A stretch of 64,000 nt of DNA from Agrobacterium genomosp. 13 str. CFBP 6927 (lineage in GTDB: Bacteria; Pseudomonadota; Alphaproteobacteria; Rhizobiales; Rhizobiaceae): positions 1,060,958 to 1,124,957 of the forward strand of contig LT009756.1 of the NCBI GenBank assembly GCA_900012615.1, given 5' to 3'. Positions 48,638 to 57,695 of this stretch are shown here, piece after piece. The first letter of the stretch is position 1, and every line of letters begins with the position of its first letter. A program made the position numbers and the translations under genes. The notes under the pieces are model-generated. The model did no database searches and was not told where the DNA came from. It was given only the letters and a program-made list of their open reading frames with translations.

Positions 48638-49011
48638 TACCGCGACGGTTTCACTGTTTAAGCCGGGGGCATCCTTTTGCTCCCGGCTTGCGGATTCCGA
48701 ACGTCGCCGCCACGCGCTTTTGCCTGTCAAGCCCATCCCTTTATCGAGCCTTCGCACTGTTTTTCAGGCGAACAAAGCTTCGTGAGAATAGGGCCGTGAC
48801 ACGAATCGGCCATATTGATATGGGACCGGCAAGGGCGAAGGAGCCGGCTGTTTCTCCTGCTGTCGCGGCAAGTCCCGACTGTTCTGCCAGACAATAGCGC
48901 CCAGCGGATGGGTATTGAGTATCACCAGCCGGCAGGCACGTTATACGTGTTTGTTAATCATATTGATTTAGGCATTGTTGAGAATGCCGAACAAAGTGGC
49001 TGGTAGGTAGA
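48638..49011. other. 374-bp intergenic region between ldtR and ldtP
   Basis: No gene that I can support. A plus-strand frame at 48688-48897 has unusual composition and no ribosome-binding site. The left end holds the hairpin after ldtR; the right end holds the shared motifs and an inverted repeat just before ldtP. Confidence 0.6.
48950..48988 (+). promoter_or_regulatory. ldtP upstream motifs and inverted repeat
   Basis: TTTGTTAATC (48950-48959) is joined directly to ATATTGATTTA (48960-48970). An exact inverted repeat GGCATT-GTTGAG-AATGCC (48971-48988) follows. It ends 23 bp before the ldtP start, so a protein bound here would overlap the ribosome-binding or promoter region. Confidence 0.5.
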
Positions 49012-50343
49012 ATGACAAAGAAATCCGTTTCCGATTCCGTATCGCGCCGCGCGCTTCTGCGTTCGGCCGTTTCCGTTGGCGCCGCCGCGCTTGCCGCGCC
49101 GGCCTTTGCGCAGAACGCGCTCAACGATCTCATGGGCTCTTCGCGCCGCGGCAACTGGGATGACCAGTTCGACGCCAATACGTCGCGTTCCGCCGTGGGC
49201 GTCGTTTCCAACAATCCGGTTCTCGGACGCGAAGCGCCTGTCTATATGCAGCAGGCGATCATGCAATATCAGCAGATCGTGCAGAATGGCGGCTGGCCGG
49301 ACGTGCCCGCCACCCAGCAGCGCCTTCAGATCGGCGTTTCCGACCCATCCGTGCAGGCACTCCGCCAGCGCCTGATGGTTTCGGGTGACCTGCCGCGCGA
49401 AGCCGGCATTTCCAGCGCTTTCGATTCCTATGTCGACGGTGCGCTGAAGCGCTTCCAGGCCCGCCACGGCCTTCCGGCCGATGGCGTCAGCGGCGAATAC
49501 ACCACGAAGGCGCTCAATGTTTCGGCTCAGATCCGTCTGGCGCAGCTGCAGACCAACCTCGTGCGCATCCAGTCCATGTCCGGCGATCTCGGCCAGCGCC
49601 ACCTGATGGTGAATATCCCGGCCGCGGCCATCGAAGCCGTTGAAAACGAACGCGTCGTGCTGCGCAACACGGCCGTTGTCGGCCGCGCCAGCCGCCCAAC
49701 CCATGTCATCAATTCCAAGATCTACGAAGTCATTCTCAACCCCTACTGGACAGCGCCGCGCTCGATCGTCGAAAAGGACATCGTGCCGCTGATGCAGAAG
49801 GACCCGACCTATCTGGAGCGGAACAATATCCGCCTCATCGACGGCAAGGGACAGGAAGTTTCGCCGACCGCGGTCGACTGGTTCGCGCCGAAGGCGCCGA
49901 ACCTGATGTTCCGTCAGGACCCCGGCAAGATCAACGCCATGTCGTCGACGAAGATCAACTTCCACAATCCGAACAACGAATATATGCACGACACGCCGCA
50001 GCAGGGCCTGTTCAACAAGCTGATGCGGTTTGAATCCTCCGGCTGCGTGCGCGTGCAGAACGTGCGCGACCTCACGAGCTGGCTGCTGCGCGACACGCCC
50101 GGCTGGTCTCGTCAGGAAATGGAACGTGTCATCGCCACCCGCGTCAACACGCCGATCAAGCTGGCGCAGGAAGTTCCCGTTTATTTCGTCTACATCACCG
50201 CATGGTCGGCGAAGGACGGCGTGGTGCAGTTCCGTGATGACATCTATGAGAAGGATGGCAACGCCGAACTGGCGCTGAACACCACGAGCGGCATGGAGCA
50301 GCCGGCCGGCGCTGTGGACGACGACCTGTTGCCGCGCAACTGA
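49012..50343 (+). CDS. ldtP: L,D-transpeptidase LdtP
   Basis: A 443-residue exported peptidoglycan cross-linking enzyme. The N-terminus has a twin-arginine signal (SRRALLRSAVSVGAAALAAPAFA), suggesting Tat export. A peptidoglycan-binding domain follows (about 110-170: LKRFQARHGLPADGVSGEYTTKAL). The YkuD catalytic domain holds His326 (NEYMHDTP) and Cys345 in ESSGCVRVQN. It forms 3-3 cross-links or attaches proteins to peptidoglycan. It is probably controlled by the upstream LdtR. A strong terminator follows. Confidence 0.93.
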   Translation: MTKKSVSDSVSRRALLRSAVSVGAAALAAPAFAQNALNDLMGSSRRGNWDDQFDANTSRSAVGVVSNNPVLGREAPVYMQQAIMQYQQIVQNGGWPDVPATQQRLQIGVSDPSVQALRQRLMVSGDLPREAGISSAFDSYVDGALKRFQARHGLPADGVSGEYTTKALNVSAQIRLAQLQTNLVRIQSMSGDLGQRHLMVNIPAAAIEAVENERVVLRNTAVVGRASRPTHVINSKIYEVILNPYWTAPRSIVEKDIVPLMQKDPTYLERNNIRLIDGKGQEVSPTAVDWFAPKAPNLMFRQDPGKINAMSSTKINFHNPNNEYMHDTPQQGLFNKLMRFESSGCVRVQNVRDLTSWLLRDTPGWSRQEMERVIATRVNTPIKLAQEVPVYFVYITAWSAKDGVVQFRDDIYEKDGNAELALNTTSGMEQPAGAVDDDLLPRN

Positions 50344-50372
50344 TCTCTGCCATCGAATTTACCCGTAAATGA

Positions 50373-50403
50373 AAGGCCGCGCCCTGCCGGGCGCGGCTTT
50401 TCC
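50373..50403 (+). terminator. rho-independent terminator of ldtP
   Basis: Stem AAGGCCGCGCCC/GGGCGCGGCTT with loop TGCC, followed by TTTCCTCTTTTT. Confidence 0.9.
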
Positions 50404-50547
50404 TCTTTTTACTGCTGCTTTTGAAAAAACAACTGTCGTTTTTTGTCGCAACGTCGCAGTTTGACGGGCAAATCTCGCAGCCCGTATTGCTCTTGTCCGG
50501 GCAGGGCGCTAAGACGCCATCGCATTACTGTTTCAGGAGCCTTCACC

Positions 50548-51837
50548 ATGTCGAACACAGATGCTTTCTTCTCCCGTCCGCTTGCCGAAGTCGATCCGGA
50601 TATTTTCGGCGCGATCGAGAAGGAACTGGGTCGCCAGCGCCACGAGATCGAACTGATCGCCTCGGAAAACATCGTTTCCCGCGCCGTGCTCGAAGCGCAG
50701 GGTTCGATCATGACCAACAAATATGCGGAAGGTTATCCGGGCAAGCGTTATTACGGCGGCTGCCAGTTCGTCGACATCGCTGAAGAACTCGCCATCGAGC
50801 GCGCCAAGAAGCTGTTCGGCGTCAACTTCGCCAACGTGCAGCCGAATTCCGGTTCGCAAATGAACCAGGCCGTGTTCCTCGCGCTGCTGCAGCCGGGTGA
50901 TACCTTCATGGGCCTCGACCTGAACTCGGGAGGCCATCTGACGCATGGTTCGCCGGTCAACATGTCCGGCAAGTGGTTCAACGTCGTCTCCTACGGCGTG
51001 CGTGAAGGCGACAACCTGCTCGACATGGACGAAGTGGAGCGCAAGGCCAAGGAAACCCGGCCGAAGCTGATCCTCGCCGGCGGCACCGCCTATTCCCGTA
51101 TCTGGGACTGGAAGCGCTTCCGCGAAATCGCCGATGAAGTCGGTGCTTACCTCATGGTCGACATGGCCCACATCGCCGGTCTCGTTGCCGGTGGCCAGCA
51201 TCCGTCGCCGTTCCCGCACTGCCATGTCGCCACCACGACGACGCATAAGTCGCTGCGCGGCCCGCGTGGCGGCATGATCCTTACCAACGAAGAGGATCTG
51301 GCCAAGAAGTTCAATTCGGCTGTATTCCCCGGCCTGCAGGGCGGCCCGCTGATGCACGTCATCGCCGCAAAGGCCGTCGCCTTCGGTGAAGCGCTGCAGC
51401 CGGAATTCAAGGATTACGCCGCACAGGTCGTCAAGAACGCCAAGGCGCTGGCCGAAACGCTGATCGAAGGCGGTCTGGATGTTGTCTCCGGCGGCACCGA
51501 CAACCACCTGATGCTGGTCGATCTTCGCAAGAAGAACGCCACCGGTAAGCGCGCGGAAGCAGCTCTTGGCCGCGCCTACGTCACCTGCAACAAGAACGGC
51601 ATTCCTTTCGATCCGGAAAAGCCTTTCGTCACCTCTGGTGTTCGCCTTGGCACGCCGGCCGGCACGACGCGCGGTTTCAAGGAAGCGGAATTCCGCGAAA
51701 TCGGCAAGCTGATCGTGGAGGTTCTCGATGGTCTGAAGGTTGCCAATTCGGACGAGGGCAACGCCGCCGTCGAGGCTGCGGTGCGTGAAAAGGTCGTCGG
51801 CCTGACCGACCGTTTCCCGATGTACCCGTACATGTAA
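50548..51837 (+). CDS. glyA: serine hydroxymethyltransferase
   Basis: A 429-residue PLP enzyme interconverting serine and glycine with transfer of a one-carbon unit to THF. Marks: [38 protein letters not shown], and the PLP lysine Lys234 in [14 protein letters not shown]. The ATG at 50548 follows CAGGAGC, and the longer upstream frame is rejected. The 204-bp leader after the ldtP terminator has some hairpins, but I recognise no riboswitch in it. nrdR begins 12 bp downstream. Confidence 0.98.
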   Translation: MSNTDAFFSRPLAEVDPDIFGAIEKELGRQRHEIELIASENIVSRAVLEAQGSIMTNKYAEGYPGKRYYGGCQFVDIAEELAIERAKKLFGVNFANVQPNSGSQMNQAVFLALLQPGDTFMGLDLNSGGHLTHGSPVNMSGKWFNVVSYGVREGDNLLDMDEVERKAKETRPKLILAGGTAYSRIWDWKRFREIADEVGAYLMVDMAHIAGLVAGGQHPSPFPHCHVATTTTHKSLRGPRGGMILTNEEDLAKKFNSAVFPGLQGGPLMHVIAAKAVAFGEALQPEFKDYAAQVVKNAKALAETLIEGGLDVVSGGTDNHLMLVDLRKKNATGKRAEAALGRAYVTCNKNGIPFDPEKPFVTSGVRLGTPAGTTRGFKEAEFREIGKLIVEVLDGLKVANSDEGNAAVEAAVREKVVGLTDRFPMYPYM

Positions 51838-51849
51838 GAGAGGAAGACG

Positions 51850-52329
51850 ATGCGCTGCCCATTTTGCGGTTCCGAAGACACACAGGTCAAGGACTCGCGT
51901 CCGGCGGAGGACAATACCTCCATCCGCCGGCGGCGCATCTGCCCCGATTGCGGCGGCCGCTTCACGACCTATGAGCGCGTGCAACTGCGCGAGCTGATGG
52001 TCATCAAGAAAAGCGGCCGCAAGCTGCCCTTCGACCGGGAAAAGCTGGTACGATCCTTCGAGATCGCGCTGCGCAAGCGCCCGGTCGACCGCGACCGTAT
52101 CGAGCGCGCCGTCTCCGGCATCGTCCGCCGCCTGGAAAGTTCCGGCGAGACGGAAATCCCCTCGGAAGAAATCGGCCTGCAGGTTCTCGAAGCGCTGAAG
52201 AGCCTCGATGACGTGGCCTTCGTGCGTTACGCCTCGGTCTATCGCGATTTCAGCCATGCCGAGGATTTTGAAAACGTGATTGCCGAAATCAACGCCAAGA
52301 TCGCCCGCGATACGGACGCCGGAGTCTAG
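51850..52329 (+). CDS. nrdR: transcriptional repressor NrdR
   Basis: A 159-residue repressor of ribonucleotide reductase genes. It has an N-terminal zinc ribbon with Cys3/Cys6 and Cys31/Cys34 ([15 protein letters not shown] ... [13 protein letters not shown]). An ATP-cone domain follows (about 47-137: [19 protein letters not shown]), sensing dATP/ATP. It lies between glyA and ribD on one strand with gaps of 12 and 2 bp, so the three are likely one transcript. Confidence 0.97.
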   Translation: MRCPFCGSEDTQVKDSRPAEDNTSIRRRRICPDCGGRFTTYERVQLRELMVIKKSGRKLPFDREKLVRSFEIALRKRPVDRDRIERAVSGIVRRLESSGETEIPSEEIGLQVLEALKSLDDVAFVRYASVYRDFSHAEDFENVIAEINAKIARDTDAGV

Positions 52330-52331
52330 CC

Positions 52332-53177
52332 GTGACCACCCGCGCCGATGACGAAAGATTCATGGCCCGGGCAATCGAGGTTTCGCTTCGCCATCAGGGC
52401 CAGACGCTTACCAATCCATCGGTTGGCTGTGTTCTCGTAAAAGACGGAAAAATCATCGCCGAAGCCGTGACCGCCATTGGCGGCCGCCCGCATGCCGAAC
52501 GGCAGGCGCTGGAAATAGCCGGCGAGGCGGCGCGCGGCGCGACCGCTTATGTGACGCTCGAACCCTGCTCACACTGGGGCAAGACGCCTCCCTGCGCCAA
52601 TGCGCTGGTGGAATTCGGCGTCGCCCGTGTGGTCGTGGCGGTAGACGATCCGGATGAGCGCGTTTCCGGCCGCGGCTATACGATTTTACGGGATGCCGGC
52701 ATTGTCGTGGAAACCGGCCTGTTGCGCGCGGAAGGCCAGCGAGCGCTTGCCGGCTACCTCACGCGTCAGGTGAAAAAACGCCCGCATGTGATTCTGAAAC
52801 TTGCCGTTTCCGCCGATGGTATGATCGGCAGGAAAGGCGAGGGGCAGGTGGCGATCACCGGTCCCGAGGCGCGCCATGCCGTGCATGAATTGCGCGCGCG
52901 TTGTGATTGCATCCTTGTGGGGATTGGCACGGCGATTGCTGACGATCCGGAACTGACGGTGCGTATTTCGGGGATGGAGCAGCGCTCGCCGGTCCGTATC
53001 GTGCTGGATCGGCATTTTGAGTTGCCGCTGACATCGAAGCTGGTGAAGACAGCGCGGGAGGTGCCGGTGATCGTTGCGGCGATACCCCCCTCCCTGCCCT
53101 GCCGGGCATCTCCCCCCTCAAGGGGGGGAGATCGATGGAGCGCTGCTTCGCCCCGCATCGGCAGCTGGAGAGGGTGA
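52332..53177 (+). CDS. ribD: RibD, deaminase intact, reductase domain cut by insertion
   Basis: The first 281 residues of the bifunctional riboflavin enzyme. The zinc deaminase domain is complete (PHAERQALE; PCSHWGKTPPC). The reductase domain begins (RPHVILKLAVSADGMIG) and runs to VPVIVAAI. There a palindromic element (53085-53260) starts, adding about 30 foreign residues before a TGA at 53175. The rest of the reductase continues after the element in the same frame (53262-53579). An intact gene without the element would encode about 356 residues, the usual size. As written, only deaminase activity is expected from this piece. Confidence 0.85.
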   Translation: MTTRADDERFMARAIEVSLRHQGQTLTNPSVGCVLVKDGKIIAEAVTAIGGRPHAERQALEIAGEAARGATAYVTLEPCSHWGKTPPCANALVEFGVARVVVAVDDPDERVSGRGYTILRDAGIVVETGLLRAEGQRALAGYLTRQVKKRPHVILKLAVSADGMIGRKGEGQVAITGPEARHAVHELRARCDCILVGIGTAIADDPELTVRISGMEQRSPVRIVLDRHFELPLTSKLVKTAREVPVIVAAIPPSLPCRASPPSRGGDRWSAASPRIGSWRG

Positions 53178-53260
53178 GCCGGAGGCACAATTTGCACGAG
53201 CGGCTAGCCCCTTGCCGATCTCCCCCCTTGAGGGGGAGATGCCCGGCAGGGCAGAGGGGG
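53085..53260. repeat. GC-rich palindromic element inside ribD
   Basis: A 176-bp element with inverted arms. The left arm runs 53085-53133 (CCCTGCCGGGCATCTCCCCC...) and the right arm 53217-53260 (...GGGGGAGATGCCCGGCAGGG). The arms differ by extra bases in C and G runs. Reading with a one-base shift, the element is open throughout and encodes the phrase SPLEGEMPGRAEG, which I remember as a recurring peptide in rhizobial and Brucella open frames. It is unrelated in sequence to the repeats at 3833 and 54232. It splits ribD. Confidence 0.85.
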
Positions 53261-53261
53261 T

Positions 53262-53579
53262 AACCGCGACCACCGACGCCAACTCCTCACCGAGGCCGGC
53301 GTCCAGATCCTCGAAGCCCCAACCCTCGAAAACCTCCTGCGCATTCTCGCCGAAAGCGGCATGTCGGAACTTCTGGTCGAAGGAGGCGCCTTTGCCGCAA
53401 AATCATTCCTTGAAGCCGGGCTGGTGGACCGTATCATGCTGTTCGAAAGCCCGGTCGTGATCGGCGAAGGCGGCATTGAAACGCCGCTCAACCGTGCCGA
53501 TATCACGGGCGACTATGCACTGATCAGCGAAACCGCCTATGGGCCGGATCGCTGCTTCGATTATGAAAGGCCGATTTGA
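53262..53579 (+). pseudogene. ribD: C-terminal part of ribD reductase domain
   Basis: About 105 codons that complete the RibD reductase: NRDHRRQLLTEAGVQILEA, then LLVEGGAFAAKSFLEAGLVDRI and the end FDYERPI. It is in the same frame as the first part, but three stops inside the element (TGA 53175, TAG 53205, TGA 53229) separate them. The first ATG, at 53361, would give only 72 residues. The stop overlaps the ribE start (TGATG), so ribE translation may depend on ribosomes coming through here. Confidence 0.75.
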
Positions 53580-54190
53580 TGTTTACCGGAATTGTCACCG
53601 ACGTTGGAACCGTTTCCGAGCTGGAAGCCCTGGCGGAAGGCGTGCGTCTGCGGGTGGCGACCAATTACGATCCCAAGACCATCGATATGGGCGCATCGAT
53701 CTCCCATGGCGGCGTCTGCCTGACGGTGACGAGGTTGCCGGAAGACGGCAGCAATGAGCGCTGGTACGAGGTCGAGGCCTGGGAAGAGGCGCTGCGCCTG
53801 ACGACGATTGCCGGCTGGCAAAAGGGTACCCACGTCAATCTGGAGCGGGCGCTCAAGATCGGCGATGAGCTTGGCGGCCACATCGTTTCCGGCCATGTCG
53901 ATGGCAGGGCGGAAATCCTTTCGGTGGAATCCGAAGGCGAGGCAGTGCGCATTCGCCTGCGCGCGCCGGAGCATCTGGCGAAATTCGTTGCGCCCAAGGG
54001 TTCCGTGGCGCTCGACGGCACCTCGCTGACCGTCAACGCCGTCGAAGGCACGGATTTCGACGTGCTGTTGATCCGCCACACGCTGACTGTCACCACATGG
54101 GGCGAACGCCAGCCGGGCGATTTCGTCAATTTCGAAGTCGATACCATGGCACGTTATGCCGCAAGGCTTGCGGAATTTCCCTCAGCGTAA
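53579..54190 (+). CDS. ribE: riboflavin synthase alpha chain
   Basis: A 203-residue enzyme dismuting two lumazines to riboflavin. It has the characteristic start MFTGIVTDVGTV, and two lumazine-binding repeats: GVCLTVT ... GGHIVSGHVDGRAE and the second with GTSLTVNAV ... The ATG at 53579 overlaps the ribD stop by one base. It is separated from ribH by a repeat and a LysE exporter gene. Confidence 0.97.
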   Translation: MFTGIVTDVGTVSELEALAEGVRLRVATNYDPKTIDMGASISHGGVCLTVTRLPEDGSNERWYEVEAWEEALRLTTIAGWQKGTHVNLERALKIGDELGGHIVSGHVDGRAEILSVESEGEAVRIRLRAPEHLAKFVAPKGSVALDGTSLTVNAVEGTDFDVLLIRHTLTVTTWGERQPGDFVNFEVDTMARYAARLAEFPSA

Positions 54191-54231
54191 TGTGACGATG
54201 CTTTGGAGAGGAGGACGCACCGACGCCTCCT

Positions 54232-54346
54232 CCGTCATTCCGGCCTTGAGCCGGAATCCAGCCAGCCCAAGTCTTTGGGCTGAAAGAATTTTTCCCGCCG
54301 CGCAGACGCGCGTCGACTGGATTCCGGCTCAAGGCCGGAATGACGG
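54232..54346. repeat. intergenic palindromic repeat, family A copy 2
   Basis: A 115-bp element. The arms CCGTCATTCCGGCCTTGAGC and their inverted partner ending GGCCGGAATGACGG are perfect inverted repeats. The core matches the copy at 3833-3951 in reverse orientation, including GACGCGCGT and a small inner hairpin (GCCCAAG/CTTTGGGC). Arm sequences differ between copies but keep base pairing. It lies between ribE and the LysE gene. Confidence 0.88.
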
Positions 54347-54484
54347 AAAGGGGAGTGCCAACACCTGAAATCGCGGCATATGCAATTGTTCTCAAGCACC
54401 CCGCTTCCGATGAAGCCGGAAACGCTATAAGACCTTTTAGCCGTTTGATATCGACCGCAAGCCAAACGGGTAGGGAAATACATC

Positions 54485-55117
54485 ATGCCGTCCTTCGAAC
54501 TGCTGACAGCCTTTTTCATAACCACCGCCTTGTTCGCCTATATCCCCGGTCCGGCCATGCTTTATGCGGCGGCGCAGACCATGGCGCGCGGCCGGTTTGC
54601 CGGGCTGATGGCGGTGCTTGGTATCCATGTCGGCTGCTATTTCCACATTTTTGCCTCTGCCGCAGGGCTTTCGGTGCTGTTTCAGGCCGTGCCATGGCTT
54701 TATCTGGCGGTGAAGCTATGCGGTGCGCTGTATCTCATCTGGCTCGGCTTCTCGATGCTGCGCAGCAAGCTTGAGGGCGAGGCGGTCAATCTGACCATCG
54801 AGCCGAAATCGGCCCGCCGCGCCTTCATCGACAGCATCATCGTCGATGTGCTCAATCCGAAGACGGCGCTGTTCTTTCTGGCCTTCCTGCCGCAATTCGT
54901 GGACCCTGCGGCGGCCTTTCCGGTCTGGCTGCAATTGCTGATCCTCGGCATCGCCGTCAATTTCATTTTTTCCTCGGCCGATCTTGTCGGCGTGCTTCTG
55001 GCGGGCGCCATGGTCGGGCGTCTGAAGCGTTCCGGGGCGGTGCAGGTGCTTGCCCGGCGCGCGGCCGGGACGGTGCTGATGGGGCTTGGCGTCCATCTCG
55101 CCTTCCAGAAAACCTGA
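54485..55117 (+). CDS. LysE family exporter
   Basis: A 210-residue membrane protein with about six hydrophobic helices. The start FELLTAFFITTALFAYIPGPAMLYAAAQTMARG has the LysE/RhtB motif GPAMLYAAAQT, and DVLNPKTALFFLAFLPQFVDP is the conserved middle segment. It probably exports an amino acid or a related small molecule; the substrate is unknown. It sits between ribE and ribH, apparently unconnected with riboflavin. Confidence 0.93.
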   Translation: MPSFELLTAFFITTALFAYIPGPAMLYAAAQTMARGRFAGLMAVLGIHVGCYFHIFASAAGLSVLFQAVPWLYLAVKLCGALYLIWLGFSMLRSKLEGEAVNLTIEPKSARRAFIDSIIVDVLNPKTALFFLAFLPQFVDPAAAFPVWLQLLILGIAVNFIFSSADLVGVLLAGAMVGRLKRSGAVQVLARRAAGTVLMGLGVHLAFQKT

Positions 55118-55281
55118 TTGTCGCGGAGCAGCACCGGAAGGCTTGAAACCCGGCCAAATGCCCCGCAAACGCGGCCTCTTGCGCCGCTGACACATGAAAT
55201 TACTTGCCAAAAATGGCCAGCCGTGGTTTGACCGCCGCAAAAGCCGGTATGATCCGGCATCAAGCTTTTCAGGAAAATATC

Positions 55282-55728
55282 ATGTCCAAACCCCATCTTC
55301 TTATCGTGGAAGCACGTTTTTACGACGATATGGCGGATGCCCTTCTCGAAGGCGCGAAATTCGCGCTCGATGAGGCCGGCGCCACCTATGACGTCATTAC
55401 CGTTCCGGGTGCGCTGGAAATCCCCGCCGCCATCGCCATGGCGCTTGACGGTGCTGACAATGACGGCACGGAATATGACGGTTTCGTCGCACTCGGCATG
55501 GTCATTCGCGGTGAGACCTACCACTTCGACATCGTTTCCAACGAATCCTCCCGCGCGCTGATGGATCTCGCCGTCAGCGAATCGCTGCCGATCGGCAACG
55601 GCATCCTCACCGTTGAGAATGACGAGCAGGCATGGGCACGCGTGCGTCGTTCCGACAAGGACAAGGGCGGTTTCGCGGCGCGTGCGGCGCTGACGATGAT
55701 CGAGCTGAAGAAAAAACTGGGTGGCTGA
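55282..55728 (+). CDS. ribH: 6,7-dimethyl-8-ribityllumazine synthase
   Basis: A 148-residue lumazine synthase. Marks: [53 protein letters not shown] (with the catalytic His), and [12 protein letters not shown]. The ATG at 55282 follows CAGGAAAAT. nusB begins within 5 bp of its end, the ribH-nusB order being common in bacteria. Confidence 0.97.
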   Translation: MSKPHLLIVEARFYDDMADALLEGAKFALDEAGATYDVITVPGALEIPAAIAMALDGADNDGTEYDGFVALGMVIRGETYHFDIVSNESSRALMDLAVSESLPIGNGILTVENDEQAWARVRRSDKDKGGFAARAALTMIELKKKLGG

Positions 55729-55732
55729 ACGC

Positions 55733-56230
55733 ATGTCGAATGTTGAAAATGGCGGTGAACCGCGCCAGCCTTCGGTAAAGCCAGCCAACCAGCGCGGCGC
55801 TGCACGCCTTGCGGCCGTGCAGGCGCTTTACCAGATGGATGTCGGCGGAACCGGCGTTATGGAAGTCGTGGCCGAATATGAGGCGCACCGTCTTGGCCAG
55901 GAAGTCGATGGCGACACCTATCTGAAAGCTGACCCGTCCTGGTTCCGTTCCATCGTTTCCGGCGTCGTCCGCGATCAGACCAAGATCGACCCGCTGGTTC
56001 GCTCGGCCCTTCTGGAAGACTGGCCGCTGTCGCGCCTCGATGCCACCGTGCGGGCGATTCTGCGTGCCGGCACTTTCGAGATTTTGGAGCGCAAGGACGT
56101 GCCGGTCGCCGTCATCGTCACGGAATATGTCGAGATCGCCCGTGCTTTCTTCGAGCATGATGAGCCGAAGCTCGTGAATGCGGTGCTTGACCGCATTGCC
56201 AAGCAGGTGCGCGGCGAGGCAAAACGCTGA
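55733..56230 (+). CDS. nusB: transcription antitermination factor NusB
   Basis: A 165-residue RNA-binding protein of the antitermination complex for rRNA operons. It has the all-helical NusB pattern: [44 protein letters not shown] and [18 protein letters not shown]. The ATG at 55733 is used; a GTG at 55721 overlapping ribH is also possible and would add MAER. Confidence 0.96.
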   Translation: MSNVENGGEPRQPSVKPANQRGAARLAAVQALYQMDVGGTGVMEVVAEYEAHRLGQEVDGDTYLKADPSWFRSIVSGVVRDQTKIDPLVRSALLEDWPLSRLDATVRAILRAGTFEILERKDVPVAVIVTEYVEIARAFFEHDEPKLVNAVLDRIAKQVRGEAKR

Positions 56231-56251
56231 AGTAAAACAGGTGAGGAAGAC

Positions 56252-57475
56252 ATGAGCGCCGTTTCCGTCCCCGGACTAGAAGTTCAACTGGACGAGGCGA
56301 AGCGCAACGTCTTCCTCCTCACCATCGCGCAGGCGATCATGGGATCGGCTGCGCCCTTAAGCTTTTCGGTTGGCGCACTTGCCGGCTATCAGCTGCTCGG
56401 CGCGGACAAGTCACTGGCGACCGCGCCTCTCACCGGCTTCAATATCGGCGTTGCGCTCGGCGCCATCTGCGTAGCAGCCGCATCCCGCTTTCTCGGCCGC
56501 AAAGCAGGCTTCATGGTCGGCGCGCTGATGTGCTCGATTGGCGGCGGTATTGCTGCCGTAGCGCTCTTCCGTGCGGATTTCTGGCTGTTTGCCGTCGGCC
56601 TGCTGCTGATCGGTATTTCCGGCGGATTCACGCAGAAAATCCGCTTCGCCGCCGCCGATGCCTCGCCATCCTTTTACAAGCCGAAAGCCATTTCCTGGAT
56701 CCTGGCGGGTGGAATCATCTCGGCCATCGTTGGCCCGCAGCTTGCCATTTTCGGCAAGGACGTGTTCGCGCCGGTCACCTTCGCCGGCGCCTTTATCGCG
56801 CTGGTGCCGCTTGGCATCATCTCGATTGCGATTCTGGCATTCCTGAAATTACCGGATCCAAAGGCCGCTTCTACTCATGCGCACGCGGTGCGGCCCCTGT
56901 CGGAGATCGTCCGCACGCACCGTTTCGTCACCGGCATGGTCTGCGGTATCGGTTCCTACGCATTGATGACCTTCATGATGACCGGCGCACCGCTCGCCAT
57001 GGTCGTCGGTTGCGGTTTCCCCTCCGAACTCGCGACCCTCGGCATTCAGTGGCATGTTCTTGCCATGTTCGGCCCGAGCTTCTTCACCGGCATGCTGATC
57101 TCCCGATTCGGGGCGGAGAAAATCGTCGCGACCGGCCTCGTTGTGCTGATGGCCTGCGCCGTCGTCGCCCATATGGGTATCGAATTGTGGAATTTCTGGG
57201 CGGCGCTCATTCTCCTTGGGCTCGGCTGGAATTTCGGTTTTATCGGCGCTACCGCCATCATCACCTCCAGCTACCGCCCGCATGAGGCGGACAAGGTGCA
57301 GGGTTTCCACGATATCGTGCTTTTCGGCACGGTGGCGCTTTCATCCTTCTCTTCCGGCAAGGTGTTCACGGCCTGGGGCTGGTCGGTAATGAACCTCGTC
57401 ATCTGGCCGGTGGCCGGCCTTTGCCTGCTGCTTGTCCTGTCGCTGCTGCTGACCCCGCGCAAAAACGCCGCCTGA
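56252..57475 (+). CDS. MFS transporter downstream of the rib/nusB genes
   Basis: A 407-residue major facilitator with about twelve hydrophobic segments (LLTIAQAIMGSAAPLSFSVGALAGYQLLG at the start; ATGLVVLMACAVVAHMGIELW near the end). The motif-A region is ASRFLGRKAGFMVGAL. The substrate is not evident. Its place after ribH-nusB makes a flavin or other nutrient role a loose guess only. It starts 21 bp after nusB and may be cotranscribed. Confidence 0.88.
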   Translation: MSAVSVPGLEVQLDEAKRNVFLLTIAQAIMGSAAPLSFSVGALAGYQLLGADKSLATAPLTGFNIGVALGAICVAAASRFLGRKAGFMVGALMCSIGGGIAAVALFRADFWLFAVGLLLIGISGGFTQKIRFAAADASPSFYKPKAISWILAGGIISAIVGPQLAIFGKDVFAPVTFAGAFIALVPLGIISIAILAFLKLPDPKAASTHAHAVRPLSEIVRTHRFVTGMVCGIGSYALMTFMMTGAPLAMVVGCGFPSELATLGIQWHVLAMFGPSFFTGMLISRFGAEKIVATGLVVLMACAVVAHMGIELWNFWAALILLGLGWNFGFIGATAIITSSYRPHEADKVQGFHDIVLFGTVALSSFSSGKVFTAWGWSVMNLVIWPVAGLCLLLVLSLLLTPRKNAA

Positions 57476-57590
57476 GATTGCGTCAGCGCTCTACCCCTTT
57501 CATGTTTCAGGCAAAATTGTGGGCTTGACGCCACGCCTTTCGCCAACGCAATCTTGCCGCGCAGGTCATTCTTCCTTGGGAGGGGAACAA

Positions 57591-57689
57591 ATGGCCACGA
57601 CAGGACCCGGAGCGCTTGCGATCATCCGGTCCTTGCACAAGGTTTCGCCACGCCGGGGAGGGAGTGAGACCCGGCTTTTTGGGAGGTAA
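57591..57689 (+). CDS. possible 32-residue leader peptide upstream of hppA
   Basis: An ATG at 57591 has a strong site (GGGAGGGGAACAA) upstream and opens a 32-codon frame (MATTGPGALAIIRSLHKVSP...). It ends with TAA at 57687-57689. The last bases before the stop, GGGAGG, are also the ribosome-binding site of hppA. The frame is short and I do not recognise it. Its position suggests coupling of hppA translation to it, or a regulatory leader, rather than a protein with its own function. Confidence 0.5.
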   Translation: MATTGPGALAIIRSLHKVSPRRGGSETRLFGR

Positions 57690-57695
57690 GTGCGC

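Noticed and set aside
48688..48897. A 69-codon plus-strand frame between ldtR and ldtP
   Set aside because: No ribosome-binding site, odd composition, and no family resemblance.
50404..50547. Possible riboswitch in the glyA leader
   Set aside because: I looked for glycine, THF and SAM/SAH motifs and could not match conserved core bases. An Infernal search against Rfam would settle it.
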